In this document: one piece after another, positions 21,078-33,830 of the stretch
Numbering within the stretch: the stretch's first letter is position 1
Layout: every line of letters begins with the position of its first letter
Source: Lepas anatifera
Lineage: Eukaryota; Arthropoda; Thecostraca; Lepadidae
NCBI GenBank assembly: GCA_034440635.1
Contig: JAOTON010001270.1
Span: forward strand, 1 to 64,000
DNA: 64,000 nucleotides
Direction of reading: 5' to 3'
Translations under genes and position numbers: made by a program
The notes under the pieces: model-generated
Database searches by the model: none
What the model was told of the DNA's origin: nothing
Seen by the model: only the letters and a program-made list of their open reading frames with translations

Positions 21078-23050
21078 CCTCTACTTCCCTACCATGGATC
21101 CGCCCATGGCCTAAATCCCCCTTCTCTGGATCCGCCTATACCAGGAATTTATTGCTCAATAGTGCACCGCAACCCTCCTGAATCTGCCTATGACACGTCT
21201 GCTTCTTTACATGGTCCTGCCTTTTTTCCCTTCCCTGGATCCGCCCATGGCCTAAACCCCCTTCTCTGGATCTGCCTATGCCAGGAATTAATTCCTTAAT
21301 CCGCCTATGCCACGTATGCTTCCTCTACAGGGTCCTGTCTTCTTCCCTGGATCTTCCTATGGCCTAAATCCCCTTCTCTGGATTCGCCTATGCCAGGAAT
21401 TCAATCCTCAATCCGCCTATGACACGTATGCTTTCTTTACAGGGCCCTGTCTTTTTACCCTTTCCTGGATCCTCCTATGGCCTAATTCCCCCTTCTCTGG
21501 ATCCGCCTATTCCAGGAATGCATTCCTTAATCCGCCTATGACACGTATGTTTTCTTTACAGGATCCTGTCTTTTCCCTCTTCCCTGGATCCGCCTACGGC
21601 CTAAATCCCCTTCTCTGGATTCGCACCTATGCCAGGAATTCAATACTTAATCCGCCCATGACACGTATGCTTTCTTTACAGGGTCTTATCTTCTTCCCCT
21701 TTCCTGGATCCGCCTATGGCCTAAATCCCCTTCTCTGGATCCGCCTATGCCAGGAATTCATTCCATAATCCGCCTGACACGTATGTTTTCTTCACAGGGT
21801 CCTGTCTTTTTCCTCTTCCCTGGATCCGCCCATGGCCTTAATGCCCTTCCCTGGATCCGCCTATGGCCTAAATCCTCTTCTCTGGATCCGCCTATGCCAG
21901 AAATTCATTCCTTAATCCGCCTATGACACGTATGTTTTCTTTACAGGGTCCTGTCTTTTTTCCCTTTCCTGGATCCGCCCATGGCCTAAACCCCCTTCTC
22001 TGGATCTGCCTATGCCAGGAATTAATTCCTTAATCCGCCTATGACACGTATGCTTTCTTTACAGGGTCCTGTCCTTTTCCCCTTCCCTGGATCCGCCCAT
22101 GGCCTTAATCCCCTTCCCTGGATCCGCCTATGGCCTAAATCCCTTCTCTGGATCCGCCTATGCCAGGAATTCATTCCTTAATCCGCCTATGCCACGTATG
22201 CTTCCTTTACAGGGTCCTGTCTTCTTCCCTGGATCTGCCTATGGCCTTAATCCCCCTTCTCTGGATCCGCCCATGCCAGGAATTCATTCCTTAATCCGCC
22301 TATGACACGTATGTTTTCTTTACAGGGTCCTGTCTTTTTCCCCTTCCCTGGATCCGCCCATGGCCTTAATCCTCTTCCCTGGATCCGCCTATGGCCTAAA
22401 TCCCCTTCTCTGGATCCGCCTATGCCAGGAATTCATTCCTTAATCCGCCTATGACACGTATGCTTTCTTTACAGGGTCCTGTCCTTTTCCCCTTCCCTGG
22501 ATCCGCCCATGGCCCTAATCCCCTTCCCTGGATCCGCCTATGGCCTAAATCCCTTCTCTGGATCCGCCTATGCCAGGAATTCATTCCTTAATCCGCCTAT
22601 GACACGTCTGCTTTCTTTACAGGATTTTGTCTTCTTCCCCTTCCCTGGATCCGCCCATGGCCTTAATACCTTCCCTGGATACGCCTATGCCAGGAATCCC
22701 TTGCATGATGTGCACCTTCACTGTTTCTCTTACCTGAATCCGCCTATGAAACGCATGCCTATTTCGTCGGATCCCATCTACTTCCCTTCCCTGGAACCGC
22801 CCATGGCCTTAATGCCCTTTCCTGGATACGCCTATGCCAGGAATTCCTTGCATGAAGTGCACCTTCACTGTTTCTCTTACCTGAATCCGCCTATGAAAGG
22901 CATGCCTATCTCGTCGGATCCCATCTACTTCCCTTCCCTGGATCCGCCCATGGCCTAATTCCCTTCCCTGGATACGCCTATGCCAGGAATCCTTTGCTCT
23001 GTAGTGCACCTGAACTTCCCCCTCTTGAATCCGCCTATGGGCCGAAATCC
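21078..23050 (-). repeat. 140-bp satellite, long inverted block
   Basis: At least ten units with tccgcctatgacacgtatg, ctttacagggtcctgtc, cctggatccgcccatggcc and gccaggaattcattcc, with spacing of about 115-155 bp, in the opposite orientation to 17,368-18,935. The last units (22,680-23,040) form a subtype with cacgcatgcctatttcgtcgg. Confidence 0.9.
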
Positions 23051-23204
23051 CTTCCCTGAATTCCCTTTCTCAGGGGGAAAACCTGGGAAACTGGGGAAAT
23101 TTCTGGGTCTTGGGAATTTTCTCTTCCAGTGATGAACCCCACGTTTCTATCTGGCAAAGGTGAGACGTCTGCCCTAGTTATACCAGGTCTTCTACCCCCA
23201 AATC

Positions 23205-23745
23205 TGGGCTGCATAGCACTTCGAGAAGCAGTATTTGATAGTCTGAAAGTTTGAATATAGGTAAATGTTCTATGCATGAATGCTTCCTTGTATACATTTA
23301 AACATGTTTACTGCCATCATCCCCTCGACGAAGTTTAACCTTCTGCGAGGATACACAAAATAAAGTTTAATTGAATCTCACCTATACCCTCCTCAGGCTA
23401 AATCAAATTTTCAATAAGCTCCTCCTTGCATGTCCCCTCCTTCTTCAGTGCAAGGCAAATTACATTTTTCAGATCTTACCAGCAGGGTAAAAGAGACCTT
23501 TCTATCTAATCCCCTGTGTATCTTATTCCACGGGCACTTACAAGGAAAAGATAAACGCCCGGTCGTTGTGTTGTGTGGTGTTATGACAGTTCAACAACAA
23601 GTTCCTTAGCTCCCTGAACTGGCAGCCACAGTGCAGACTCGGAGTTAGTAGATACCTTCAGAATTAAGCTAGGTATGTTCAGAACACTCCATGAACCCTT
23701 CAGAAAATGGCGAGAAGAGCTCAGATCAGGTCATTTTTTAACATG
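23205..23745. other. Spacer between foldback complex and first TTAA element; no gene seen
   Basis: No coding similarity and no clear repeat beyond scattered simple sequence. Confidence 0.4.
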
Positions 23746-24942
23746 TTAACCCTTGCCCCGGTGGGGAACGAGCCACCTTCACCCTGGTGGGGGGAGCTAA
23801 AAAAACCCCACGATCTCAAAAATTAAGCGAGCTAGAAAAAAACGCAAAACGGCAATCAAAAGCTCTTCAAAAATGATATCGAAATTACTTTGGTCATTTT
23901 TCTTGTCCGGTCAATATCAAGGTTACCAGAGGTCAAAATAGGTCAAAATCGCTAAAATGAGGTGTACTAAGGCAGCCTCATATATCTCAGAAACTATGAT
24001 AGCTAGAAACATTTTTCTAACATCATTCCAAAGCTCTTGAGATGCTCTTTCATTACCGTGGCATTCATTTTCGTCTCAGATCAAAGCCTAGGGAGCTTCA
24101 GGTCACTGAATATTGGGCATATTCTTTGGAATGTCCATAGCCATCCATGCATAGGGCGTTTACTTTTTCGCTAATAGCTTGTAAATCAAAAAAGATACAG
24201 CCATAGTTGATGCACCGTTGCAATCATCTCGTCAATACGAATCCAATGATATATGACATTGCTATACCAGGTCAAATTTAAGAATTTGACCTGACCCAGG
24301 TCAACGGTCTGACCCAACTTGACCTGGTATAGTCATGATGTATATCATTTGACTTGTAGTGACTATACGCACACGTTTGTGACAAAATAAATGTTCTATC
24401 TTAGTTTATTTAAAATTTATAGAGTAAAACAGCAAAAAATGCTTATTTGACCTAAGGTGACCTTTTAAAGGTCACAAGTCAAAATGTTTGGCATCAACTT
24501 CAGAAATGGGCCAAGAGCAGGTCGTTACCGATGTTTGAAGTTGATTCCATCCATACTTACTGAGAAAAGCTCATTTCGTGATTTTCCCCATGTATTTACA
24601 ACGGGGAGGTCATGCCTGCACATGACCCTAGGTCAACAATATAAAAAATCCCGGAACAAATGTTGTAGCTCCTGGTGAGCCCAATATGTGGTATGAGTTT
24701 GAACTTGACCGGTTAACCCTTCTTTTAGTTTTGCGGTCCTAAGCATTTTTGAGGTGAGGTCACTTCACCTGGCCTGGTGACCTGACCTGATATGACCTTG
24801 AGTTGAAATTTTCAGGAAAGCTGTAAAAAGGATGAAAGAACAGCTAGACCAAGTTTGGCGGCGCTGCGCGCTGCCGTTTTTTGGTCGCTTTGGAAAAGCC
24901 CGAGGGGGGTCTAAAAAGACCCCCAACCCGGGCGACGGTTAA
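23746..24942. mobile_element. TTAA element 1 (AGGTCA-rich, piggyBac-like MITE)
   Basis: TTAA at both ends (23,746-23,749 and 24,939-24,942). GC-rich termini ttaacccttgccccggtggg and, at the right end, cccgggcgacggttaa form an imperfect inverted repeat. TTAA duplication and CCC-initial termini are piggyBac traits. The interior is dense in AGGTCA/TGACCT and includes caggtcaaatttaagaattt, then gacctgacccaggtca. No transposase. An inverted relative lies at 52,597-53,787. Confidence 0.75.
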
Positions 24943-25455
24943 CTAGGGGGCCATTCCCCCAGTCGGCCGAAATGCCCCCCAGTGCCCAGAAATTGGCCCC
25001 CCAGTGAAATAGACAGATGAATTAAAATTGACCAAATGCAGACACGCCTAACGAAAATAAGACAGAACACCGCCCGATAATTTTAACTTTGTTCCATTTC
25101 TGGTCCCAGTTTGGCAATCCACAAAAATTGTGTTAAAAAAATTTTTCAGACGAAGACGAAACAAAGCGTGTAGTTACGGGAAATCTCGGCAAAGCAGCTT
25201 CAGCATCAACTAATCACAACGCTGGCCTACAACCAATCAACCATTCTGTTCTATCCGACCGGAAGCCCACATCCCAGCCAGTACCGTGAAATTTTATGAT
25301 GCTCTCATTTCAAACGCAGTCCGTTGTCAGCGCTAAGAGCTCCTTTGTGGATTAGACGGGACACGGTGTAGTCAAAGTGCGTAAGTCTGGTTGCTGGTGT
25401 GGCGGTATGAAGTGTTTAGCCTTTTTATTTATCATCGTGGTGGTAGAATAGATAA
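24939..25455 (+). repeat. Module A, copy 1
   Basis: Begins TTAACTAGGGGG, then ccccagtcggccgaa. It is similar throughout to 42,505-43,055 (shared aataagacagaacaccgcccgat, cacaaaaattgtgtt, tatccgaccggaag, tcccagccagtac). Its first TTAA is the last TTAA of the element to its left. Function unknown. Confidence 0.75.
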
Positions 25456-25840
25456 ACGTCACCACCGGCGAAAAAGTGAGGGGGCCAGCCAAACTTCAAC
25501 CTGATGGTGACAGCAAACTGTCCACGTTAATAGCAAGAACTTTTCGAATTTGGGCTCCTTGTTGCCTTCCGCAGCGGCTGGTTAAATAAATTTCCGGTTT
25601 ACTCCCATTTTGACTGAGATCAGGAAATTGTTGGTCTAAAAGTAGGAGGAGGGTGATTGAAGATCCAAAAAATGTTCTGGTTATGTGGATAAAATCATTC
25701 GATGGCCACGCGGGGATGGAAGGGCACTCCTGGCTTCCTATTAGATGGGCAGTGTGCTAGAAATATTGCGTCAAGTCAATATTTTTGCTTCCTTTATAAT
25801 ATCAATATCAATATCAGTTTGCTTCCTTTCTTTGCCCTTG
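25455..25840. other. Spacer separating modules A and B in copy 1
   Basis: Not found in the 42.5-43.6 kb copy. No coding similarity. Confidence 0.35.
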
Positions 25841-26325
25841 AAGGTCGGTGCGCAACAGTTTTTTCCTCGCCGACTGGCCTGAGGGGGTTATGGAAAGGGG
25901 CTCATACATGGGTAATCATGCTTTCATATCAAGTACCTCTCACCTCATCATCTAAAAAAGGCTCAATTCACGTTATTGGTACGTAGATTAAACATGTATG
26001 TGGTTCAGCACCCAAGGTCAGGTGGCTCTGTGGTGTTTCCACGCCTGACACACAAAATATCATGCTCTCATCTTCAGTCACTCTCACCTCATCATCATAA
26101 AAAAGTGTTTCCGCACCCGGTGTCAGTCCTCACCCTGGTGTTCCCACGTGGGACACACAAAAATCATGCTCACATCTTTATTCACTCTCACCTCATCATC
26201 ATCTAAAAAAAGACTCAAGACACGTCATCATGTTACGGATATTAAACCTGTCTGTGGTTCAGCATCCGGTGTGAATACACTCCGTGGTGTTTCCACGTGG
26301 GACAAACATTATAAAAAAATATCAA
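25840..26325 (+). repeat. Module B, copy 1 (internal tandem repeats)
   Basis: Three or four diverged units containing gtggtgtttccac, gggacacacaaaa, tcatgctcacatcttt and cactctcacctcatcatc. The reverse complement of the whole block is at 43,118-43,590. Confidence 0.75.
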
Positions 26326-26342
26326 ACTGTCAACAATTAGTT

Positions 26343-27200
26343 TTAACACGCGCATTGAGAGGGGCGGGTACTCGCCCCTCGGGTTTTTCGGAGATAGCAG
26401 TAAAACGGCGGTGCGTAGCGCCGCCGTACTTGGCATACCTTTTCCCTCATCATTTTTACAGCTTCTGTGAAAATTTAAGGTTGGTCATCTCAGGTCAGGT
26501 CACCAGTACAGGTCAAGTGACCTGACCTCAAAAAAAGTTTAAGATAGCATAAGTCGGAGCAGGGTGAACTTATCCGATTGAAACTCACACCACATATTGG
26601 GCCCACCGAGTTATCTAAAATATGTTCCGGTATTTTTTTATATCGATGACCTAAGGTCAGGTACGAGGCATGACCTCTCCATTGGAAATACATGGGAAAA
26701 ATGGTTGTTACTGTATAACTCAGTAACCGATAGTGATAAAGCGTTTATTTTAGCTGCATTAGCTGCATTAGCTGCACTTGCATTGGATTTGCGGTTCTAA
26801 TGATATGAATTTTATATAATTTGGCCCTGACCTGACCTCAGGTCAGGTCAAATCCTTGATTTGACCTAGCAAGGTCAAATTATATATCTTTCGATTCGGC
26901 TTGCTGCGAGGATTCATATCCTTTCAGTCGTTTTGCTCTATCTTTATTTGTTCAGATGTAATGGTAGAAAAACTTAATTTACATGTTATCCCTATTACGG
27001 CATGTTTTGACCTCTCGTGACCTTAAATGTGACCTGACAAAAAATGGTTCAAATGTTTTCGATGGAGAAGTGGATGGGCAACCCAACGCCGTTTACCGTT
27101 TTTCGCTACCTACCGTGGTTCTCGAGATCTTAGGGGGGCGGGTACCCGCCCCCCTCGTCAAAGCGAAGGTGGCTCAGACCCCCGTCAATGCACGTGTTAA
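26343..27200. mobile_element. TTAA element 3 (AGGTCA-rich)
   Basis: 858 bp between two TTAA sites, with termini TTAACACGCGCATTGA and the inverse of TTAACACGTGCATTGA. Five half-sites (three AGGTCA, two TGACCT) lie within 26,492-26,528, and a 23-bp palindrome of four half-sites lies at 26,828-26,850. The core has atatatctttcgattcgg. No coding potential is supported. Confidence 0.8.
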
Positions 27201-27633
27201 ACAGTGATACAAGACGCTTTTTCTGTGGTTTTATGACTGCCGCTAGGGGTCTTTTCAGTCTCAAATCAGGCTTTTGTGGTGTTTGTTTGGATATTTTAGT
27301 GGAAATAGAATTTTGCCGTTCTTTGGCCCTTTTTCTAACTCGGTTTGACCTTTTCCGCTGAAAAAACCTGGGAGCCATGGGGCAGTATCTATAATCTTTA
27401 GACTTGGAACAACAAAAAATTGAAAAAAAAACATTTTTTAACACTAACGCGTCTAAGTTTTATTAAACCTCCTCAAAATGGAGTCTTGACCCCTTGAAGA
27501 CACTATAATGGCCAGCACAAGAAATGCTCCCCCCACTGACTTTTCCTTCAAAATGCCCTGGCTCAGAGAGGACTACGGGGCAGGTGTGAGAATCTATATA
27601 CCATTGAACAAAGTGGGATAAGTTTTAACACCC
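27201..27633. other. Spacer between TTAA elements; no gene seen
   Basis: No similarity recognised. The minus-strand open frame here shows no conserved motif. Confidence 0.35.
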
Positions 27634-28100
27634 CGCATTGATGGGGGGGCGAGTATCCACCCATCCCTCGGGTTTTTAGCAGAGCAAATAAAAACGGCAG
27701 TGCGTAGCAGGGGTGTAACTTTGTGAAAATCTTTAGGGGTGCTTTTTCCTAGCCAACCCATAACATTTTACTGGCATTGTTCGGGGATGAAAAACGTAAA
27801 AAGGGGTAAAAACTTTACACTTTTGTCCTTACACCTTTGTTCTGCGACATTAAAGTAAACACCCCTCCCACAAAATTCTCCCACACACTTTAGACGCGGG
27901 CAAAGGTGCTTTGCACAGAATGCCTTATAAAGAGCCCTTAACTAGCTAGCTAACACTTTTGTCGAAACATCTCTAATGACTTCTTTCTTGCTTTATTTGC
28001 ACTCCACACTGTTCCCCTTGGATCAAAAAGTAGTTTGGCCCCCTGGTTTTAGCGTTTGGGGGAGTATGGCCCAAATGCCATCCCCCTGGATCCGCCAGTG
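27634..28100. mobile_element. TTAA element head interrupted by another short element
   Basis: 27,634-27,706 is the first 70 bp of a TTAA element (ttaacaccccgcattgatgg). It then breaks at caggggtgtaactttgtg, the terminus of a second family also seen at 33,735-33,830. The right side ends ccccctggatccgccagtg, a hAT-like terminus. Confidence 0.6.
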
Positions 28101-28102
28101 AC

Positions 28103-29124
28103 TTAACACGCTCATTGCTGGTGGGCGAAATTCGCCCCTCCTGGTTTTCCCGGAATAACGCAAAAACCAAGAAACGCAGAGCAACGAAACCTACAGTACC
28201 TTATTCCTGATCAATTCTACGCATCTCACCAAATTTTTGAGGGCAGGTCATGTCAGGTCAAGGAGCTATCCAAGGTCAAGCGACCCGACCTCAAAACCTA
28301 AAATTACGAGTTTGATACGGCGCCTAAGGAGCATCAGCCAACCGATCAGTTTGAAACTCCCACAATATGATGAGGCTATTAGGGTCTACAAATCTGCTAT
28401 CTCGGAATTTTGATATTGTTGACCGAAGGTGCGGTCAATTTTTTGGTCACCCCATTTTAAGTCAATGGAGAAAAATAGAAAGGGCTCGTTTTGGTAAAGC
28501 CGGGATAGATAAAGCTGAAAATGCTCAAACGGTGTATTCTTACCACGATCTTGACCATAAAGCTGAGTTTTGGACCATCTGACCTCTCAAAGGTCATGTC
28601 AGGTCACAGGAGCATACAGTGATTGTTTTGGCAATAACTTCTCACTGATTTGAGATAAAGCTCCCATTTTGGTTTTATTGTGCTTGTATTGTCACGAGGA
28701 GTCCATTGATATGTAATATGACCATACCAGGTCACCCTGTGACCTTGACCTAACTAGGTGTTAGGTCATTTTCACAGTTTGACCTAGGAAGGTCATATTA
28801 TACATCATTCGATTTACCACAATGAGAGGAAACCAATGATGCATAAATATGTGCTCTAGCTCCACTGAGAGAAAAATCTAGAGGGGGAAACGTACATTGC
28901 CCTGTTGTAAGCCTATGGGGCATTATTTGACCTATGCTGACCTCAATATTGACCTGAAATAAAAATACTTCGTATAATTTCTCTTCGTCTCGTGAAGAGC
29001 TTTCAAACGCCGTCCGTAATATTTCTTTAGCTTTCCTGGGAAATGAGATACGGAGGGAGGGGGCGAAATTCGCCCCCTCCAGCGGGGTGCGTCATGCCAG
29101 GGACCCCAGCGGGGTGCGTGTCAA
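28103..29124. mobile_element. TTAA element 5 (AGGTCA-rich)
   Basis: 1,022 bp. Starts TTAACACGCTCATTG, ends ggtgcgtgTCAA (one mutation from TTAA). Contains ggcgaaattcgcccc stems near both ends and the core attatacatcattcgattt followed by gagagga. Close relative of 29,314-30,340. Confidence 0.78.
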
Positions 29125-29313
29125 CATACTTTAAGAGATGCGCCCAAAAACCGTGTTAAAAACTTTCGGACTATGGGGGCAGTGCCCACCATTTTCCAGC
29201 CGTTCCCGTACCTTTTTTCAGCAACAAATCAAACGATAAGCCGAGTTACCTTCGGCCCCACCGAAATCGAAGGCCCTTTCCCACAAGTTCAAAATGATTC
29301 CTGCGCGGATGCT

Positions 29314-30340
29314 TTAACACGCACCCCGATGGGGGGCAAAATTCGCCCCCTCCCCTCCTGGTTTTCCCCGGATAAAGCAAACACGAAGAGTCGCAGAGCA
29401 ACGAAACTTGCAGTACCTTATCCCTGATCAATTTTACGCCTCTGAATTTTCTAGGTCAAGTCGTGTCAGGTCAAGGAGCTATCCACGGTCAAGTGACCCG
29501 ACCTCAAAACCTAGAATCACAAGTTTGAAGCGGTGCATAAGGAACATCTGCCCATCGATCAGTTTGAAACTTTCACAATATGATGAGGTCATTAGGGTCT
29601 ACAAATCTGCTGTCTCGGAATTTTGATATCATTGACCTAAGATGGGGTAATTTTTTGGTCACCATATTAGAAATCTATGGTGAAAAATTGAAAGGTCTCG
29701 TTTTCCGTAAATACTGGTTAGATAAAATTGAAAATTCTCAAACCGTGTATTTTTGCCACGATATTGACCTTAAAGGTTATTTTGAATATTTGACCTATCA
29801 AAGGTCATGTCAGGTCACAGGAGCAAACAGTGATTGTTTTGTCCATAACTTCTCACTGAATTGAGATAAAGCTCTCATTTTGCTTGCATTTTGCTTATAT
29901 TGTCACAGGGAGTCGATTGATATGCAAAATGACCATGCCAGGTCACCCTGTGACCCTGACCTAGCTCGATGTCAGGTCATTTTCACATTTTTGACCTAGC
30001 AAGGTCATATTATACGAGTGCATTATTCGATTCACCACGATGAGAGGAATCCAATGTTGTGTAAATATTTGCTCTAACTCCACTGAATAAATATATAGAG
30101 GGGGAAACGTGCACTGCCCTGTTGTAAGCCTATGGAATATTCTTTGACCTATGCTGACCTCAATATTGTCCTGACATAAGAATACTTCCTGTAATTTTTC
30201 TTCGCCACGTCAGGAGCTTTCGAACGCTGTGCGTAATTTTTCTTTAGCTTTCCTGGGAAATGAGATACGGAAGGAAGAGGGCGAAATACGCCCCCCAGCG
30301 CGGTGCGTCATGCCAGGGAACCCAGCGGGGCGCGTGTTGA
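29314..30340. mobile_element. TTAA element 6 (AGGTCA-rich)
   Basis: 1,027 bp. Starts TTAACACGCACCCCG, ends cgcgtgTTGA. Colinear with 28,103-29,124 over its length (ggtctacaaatctgct, ttgacctatcaaaggtcatg, ttcgattcacca). The two copies lie head-to-tail, 189 bp apart. Confidence 0.78.
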
Positions 30341-30520
30341 GCTTCCTACTCATCAAAGGTCACAGCTCGAAAAGCTGCAAACGTGGTTAAGCCAGGAGTT
30401 TTTGGTGTCTTTTTAAACTAGCGCGCAGACAAACGGCTACCTATTTAGTGTTATTTTTTGCATTTTACCACCATTTAAAGCTTATCTATGGTGTTACATT
30501 GTTCTTGGACCAACAAAGCT

Positions 30521-31333
30521 TTGAACACTTATCTATCCCTCGCCCCGGGGTGGGGGTGTTTGAACATCCCCATTCGGGTTTTTGGCGGCACGAAAAACGG
30601 CGGCGCCGCCAAAATGATTTTCTATATCGATGACCTAAGGTAAAGTACGGATCAAGACCTCTCTATTGGAAATGCATGGGAAAAACAGAAATTGGGCTGT
30701 ATTTGTGTAGATGCAGCTGAGAATACCTCCATCTTCTCCAAATCGCAGTATCCTGGGCCCCTTTTCAGGTTCATGTTGCAATTTAAGACCTGTGACCGCT
30801 GAGAGGTCATCTGTGCTACTTAAGCAGTTTTCAGAACTAGGTAAATAACTTTGCATGAAATGATGGTACAACTTTTATTTTGACACCATTGCGCTTGGAT
30901 TGCTATTGCAAGTCGATTGATGTGCATATTGACTAGGCTAGATAAAATGTGACTTTGACCCTAACTTGAGGTCAGGTAATTTTTTGTGTTTTGACCTAGT
31001 ATGATCATATTATGCATCATTCGATTCGCCGTGATGAGAGGAAGCGAATGGTGCCTAGAAAATGGTTCTAAAACTCAACTCTTTGAGACGCTAGAGCCGA
31101 AAAACTCTACTCAAAATGCCACTTTCTTTGACCTGTCATGACCTCAATATTAACCTGAGCCAAACAATGACTGATATAGTTTCTTCATGAATTTCTATGA
31201 GCTATCCACCAGCCTTCGCGTCTTGCGCTATCCCGCGTAGGGGCCGAGTTCGAGGGGGCAGGCGTTCAAACACCTCCCCCCACGCACCCACCAGGGCTAA
31301 GGTGGCTCGGAGGCCCACCAGGGCGCGGGTTAA
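30521..31333. mobile_element. TTAA element 7 (AGGTCA-rich)
   Basis: About 813 bp from ttgaacac (mutated TTAA) to gcgggTTAA at 31,330-31,333. Termini are GC-rich (cctcgccccggggtggggg; ccaccagggcgcgggttaa). Core catcattcgattcgcc, then gatgagagga. Confidence 0.7.
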
Positions 31334-31754
31334 TACCCAAACTAAGGTCGAAAACTGCGTTAAGCTAGAGCCATAATGTAGGCAAATCCTCTCGTTACGG
31401 CGAATCAAATTATGTATGGTATGGACATGTGTCAAAATCTAAGAATGACCTAACCAAAGGTCAGGCCAAGAGCATTACCTTGTCAGACATAATCGATATG
31501 CATACCAATCGACTCGTAATGACAAGCTAAGCGAAATGGTACCAAAGTGAAATCTCTGTTATCATTTCCTGCCAAGTTGTCCAGCGAAGTTGTCCGGGTT
31601 TCCTGCGAACCCATGTCAGAAAGAGGCTTAAATAGTCCCAAATGACCTTACATAGATCATAGAACAAACATGTCAAGTTGGTCCTTTGGGGTGGCCCAAT
31701 ATACTTCTATTACGAGAACAGGAAGCTATTTTGACCTTTGCCCTTCTGGAGGTA

Positions 31755-33192
31755 TTTTACTCCCTCGCCCTACCGGGGGATCGATTCGACCCTTATCCGT
31801 TTGAAAACTAAGAAAGGTGGAAAGACGCGGTAAAGCGCAGCCTGTTGCCCGAGATCTGAACTCTCCGACAGTGTACAATTATGTTTACCCTAGGTTAACT
31901 AGTAACCTCGTGAGGTCAAAAATGGTGAAATTTTGAGACATTTAGAAAATCCCTTATGATTCGGGAATCAATAGACCTAGAACCAAGGTGTCAATGCGTT
32001 TGTCGTAACCCAAGGAGTTCCACAATATGTGGCATGACCTGGCAAGGTCACGCATGACCTTGGCCTTAGACCACCTAACATAACCTTAGGTCAAAGTCGA
32101 AGTGAGGTCGCATACCATCGAATCCTTGGGTGATGCTCGTAACTATGATACCAAATTAATTTCTACATCTTGTCCCGTCCATGAGTATAGCCAACAAGAG
32201 CTTCTAAAACGGTAACCTTTGCTGACCTTTGGGGACCCCTGGTGCCTTCGTTATGGAATTGATCTCAAAATAGATGGCGTATTCCAAATTGCCTTTTCAG
32301 GAGCCTTCGAATCCTTTTTAGAAACCTGATCTGCCTCTTCTAGAAGCCGAGTAACGCCCGGTTTTTCAGATATATTTTAGTACCAAAATTGCCTTACATG
32401 GGCATAGAAATGGCGTCATAACTCGGTGACCCGACATGACATTTACTTAAAATTTGGTCAAGATGTGTCGAAGTAATTTTGTTATACAATTTCCACGCAG
32501 CATTGGGCTAAACGAAACTTTTTGCGTCATCACAAAAATAACGAGGGGCGTCGAATCGGCCCCCCGAAGGACGAGGGTTAACCAATATTAGTCAAAATAT
32601 AGCTATTTTACAGTTTTTACCCTGTATTTCCATTGAAGAGGTCGCCCGTAAATGAAACTAGGTGTATCACCGATTTCATAAAACCCGGAATATATGTTGC
32701 AGCACCCGGTAGGCCCATGATGGTTTTTAAGTGTCGGATTGCTAGGTTAAACGTGCCCCCCGAAGGAGGAGGGTTAACCAATATGAGCCAAAATATAGCT
32801 ATTTTACAGTTTTTACCATGTATTTCCATTGAAGAGGTCGCCCGTAAATGAGACTAGGCATATCACCGATTTTATAAACCCGGAATATATGTTGCAGCAC
32901 CCGGTAGGCCCATAATGGTTTTTAAGTGTCGGATTGCTAGGTTAAACGTGTTCTTACTTATAAATAACTTTACTTTACTTATTGCATAAATGCAATCCTA
33001 ATATTTTAGATGAAGTCACTTTCCTTTGCCTGATGACTTAACCTAACATGACCAAACTTGATTTTTTAAAGATGCGGAATTGATCAAGGAAGAGATATGA
33101 AAGGTACGGCGGCGCAGCGGCGCCGTTTATCCGCTATCCTTACAAAGCCTTATGGAGACCATCGATGCTCCTCTCGGACGGGCGAGGGTTAA
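31755..33192. mobile_element. TTAA elements 8a/8b with tandem duplication
   Basis: A head ccctcgccctaccggggga at about 31,760 and tails cccccgaaggacgagggTTAA (32,581), gaaggaggagggTTAA (32,777) and gggcgagggTTAA (33,192). A 196-bp unit is repeated head-to-tail at about 32,561-32,756 and 32,757-32,952. The last part is a reverse-oriented fragment (ggcggcgcagcggcgccg). Confidence 0.65.
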
Positions 33193-33735
33193 GCACAAGC
33201 TACGTTTCCCAGATACTGGCCCTGATTTCCCTCCCTTTCTAAACAAGTTCCAATAGATCACAGCTACCACATGTTGCGTTTTGACCCTCTTTTGGTGCGT
33301 ATTATCAGCTATGGACAGGTCTGATCTACATGCAGCCTAAATAAGTTCAGAAATAAATTGCAGCATGCACTATGGCATTTTGGAAAAGAAGTCCAGCATT
33401 TTTTTCTGTATGGAAGACATGATCAAGGAAGCGACGAGTGCACTCGATGGTACTGATTTTGAGACAACGGCGACATGGCAATTAACATTTTGGAAAACGC
33501 GCTCTTTCGGCTTTGGTCGCAAATGGCAGCTACCTAATTTCCATAGTTACTCCTGCGGCTCACCGTCTAAATATGACCTCATGCGGTTATATGAAATCTT
33601 CAGATCACTTAAGTAATCTTCTAAACTCGACATTATCTTTAGATGAATAGTTACAAGAGAGCTCCGAATCTTTGATACTTATTATTTAATTGCTACATAA
33701 TCCTGACATTATGTCCTATTAGAACATCGCATAAT
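33193..33735. other. Spacer, no gene seen
   Basis: The plus-strand frame at 33,365-33,616 (83 codons) matches no family I know and is not called. Confidence 0.35.
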
Positions 33736-33830
33736 AGTTTTAGGGGTGCTTTTGGAAGTTTAGGGGTGCTTTCAAAGTTTTAGGGGTGCTCGCGCACCCC
33801 TAAAAGTATACAAAGTTACACGCCTGGTGC
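33735..33830. mobile_element. Short inverted-repeat element (TTTTAGGGGTGC family)
   Basis: Three direct copies of tttaggggtgct followed by the inverse gcacccctaaaa and acaaagttacac. The same terminus (gtgtaactttgt, then tttaggggtgct) is at 27,709. It truncates the left end of the TTAA element that follows. Confidence 0.6.

Larger units (their letters stand above)
12130..23205. mobile_element. Giant 11-kb foldback/satellite complex
   Basis: Outer arms 12,130-12,265 and 23,085-23,205 are inverted copies: agacgtctcacctttgcc at 12,172 pairs with ggcaaaggtgagacgtct at about 23,153, and aaatttcccca pairs with ggggaaattt. Inside, a roughly 140-bp satellite runs in one orientation up to about 18,935 and in the other after it. 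Two minisatellite-bearing hAT-like elements (12,796-17,367 and 19,237-21,077) are inserted. It may be one composite element or a satellite array inside an older inverted repeat. Confidence 0.65.

Noticed and set aside
17469..22958. Open frames up to 176 codons in the 140-bp satellite
   Set aside because: They repeat with the satellite unit, occur in both orientations and lack any family similarity.
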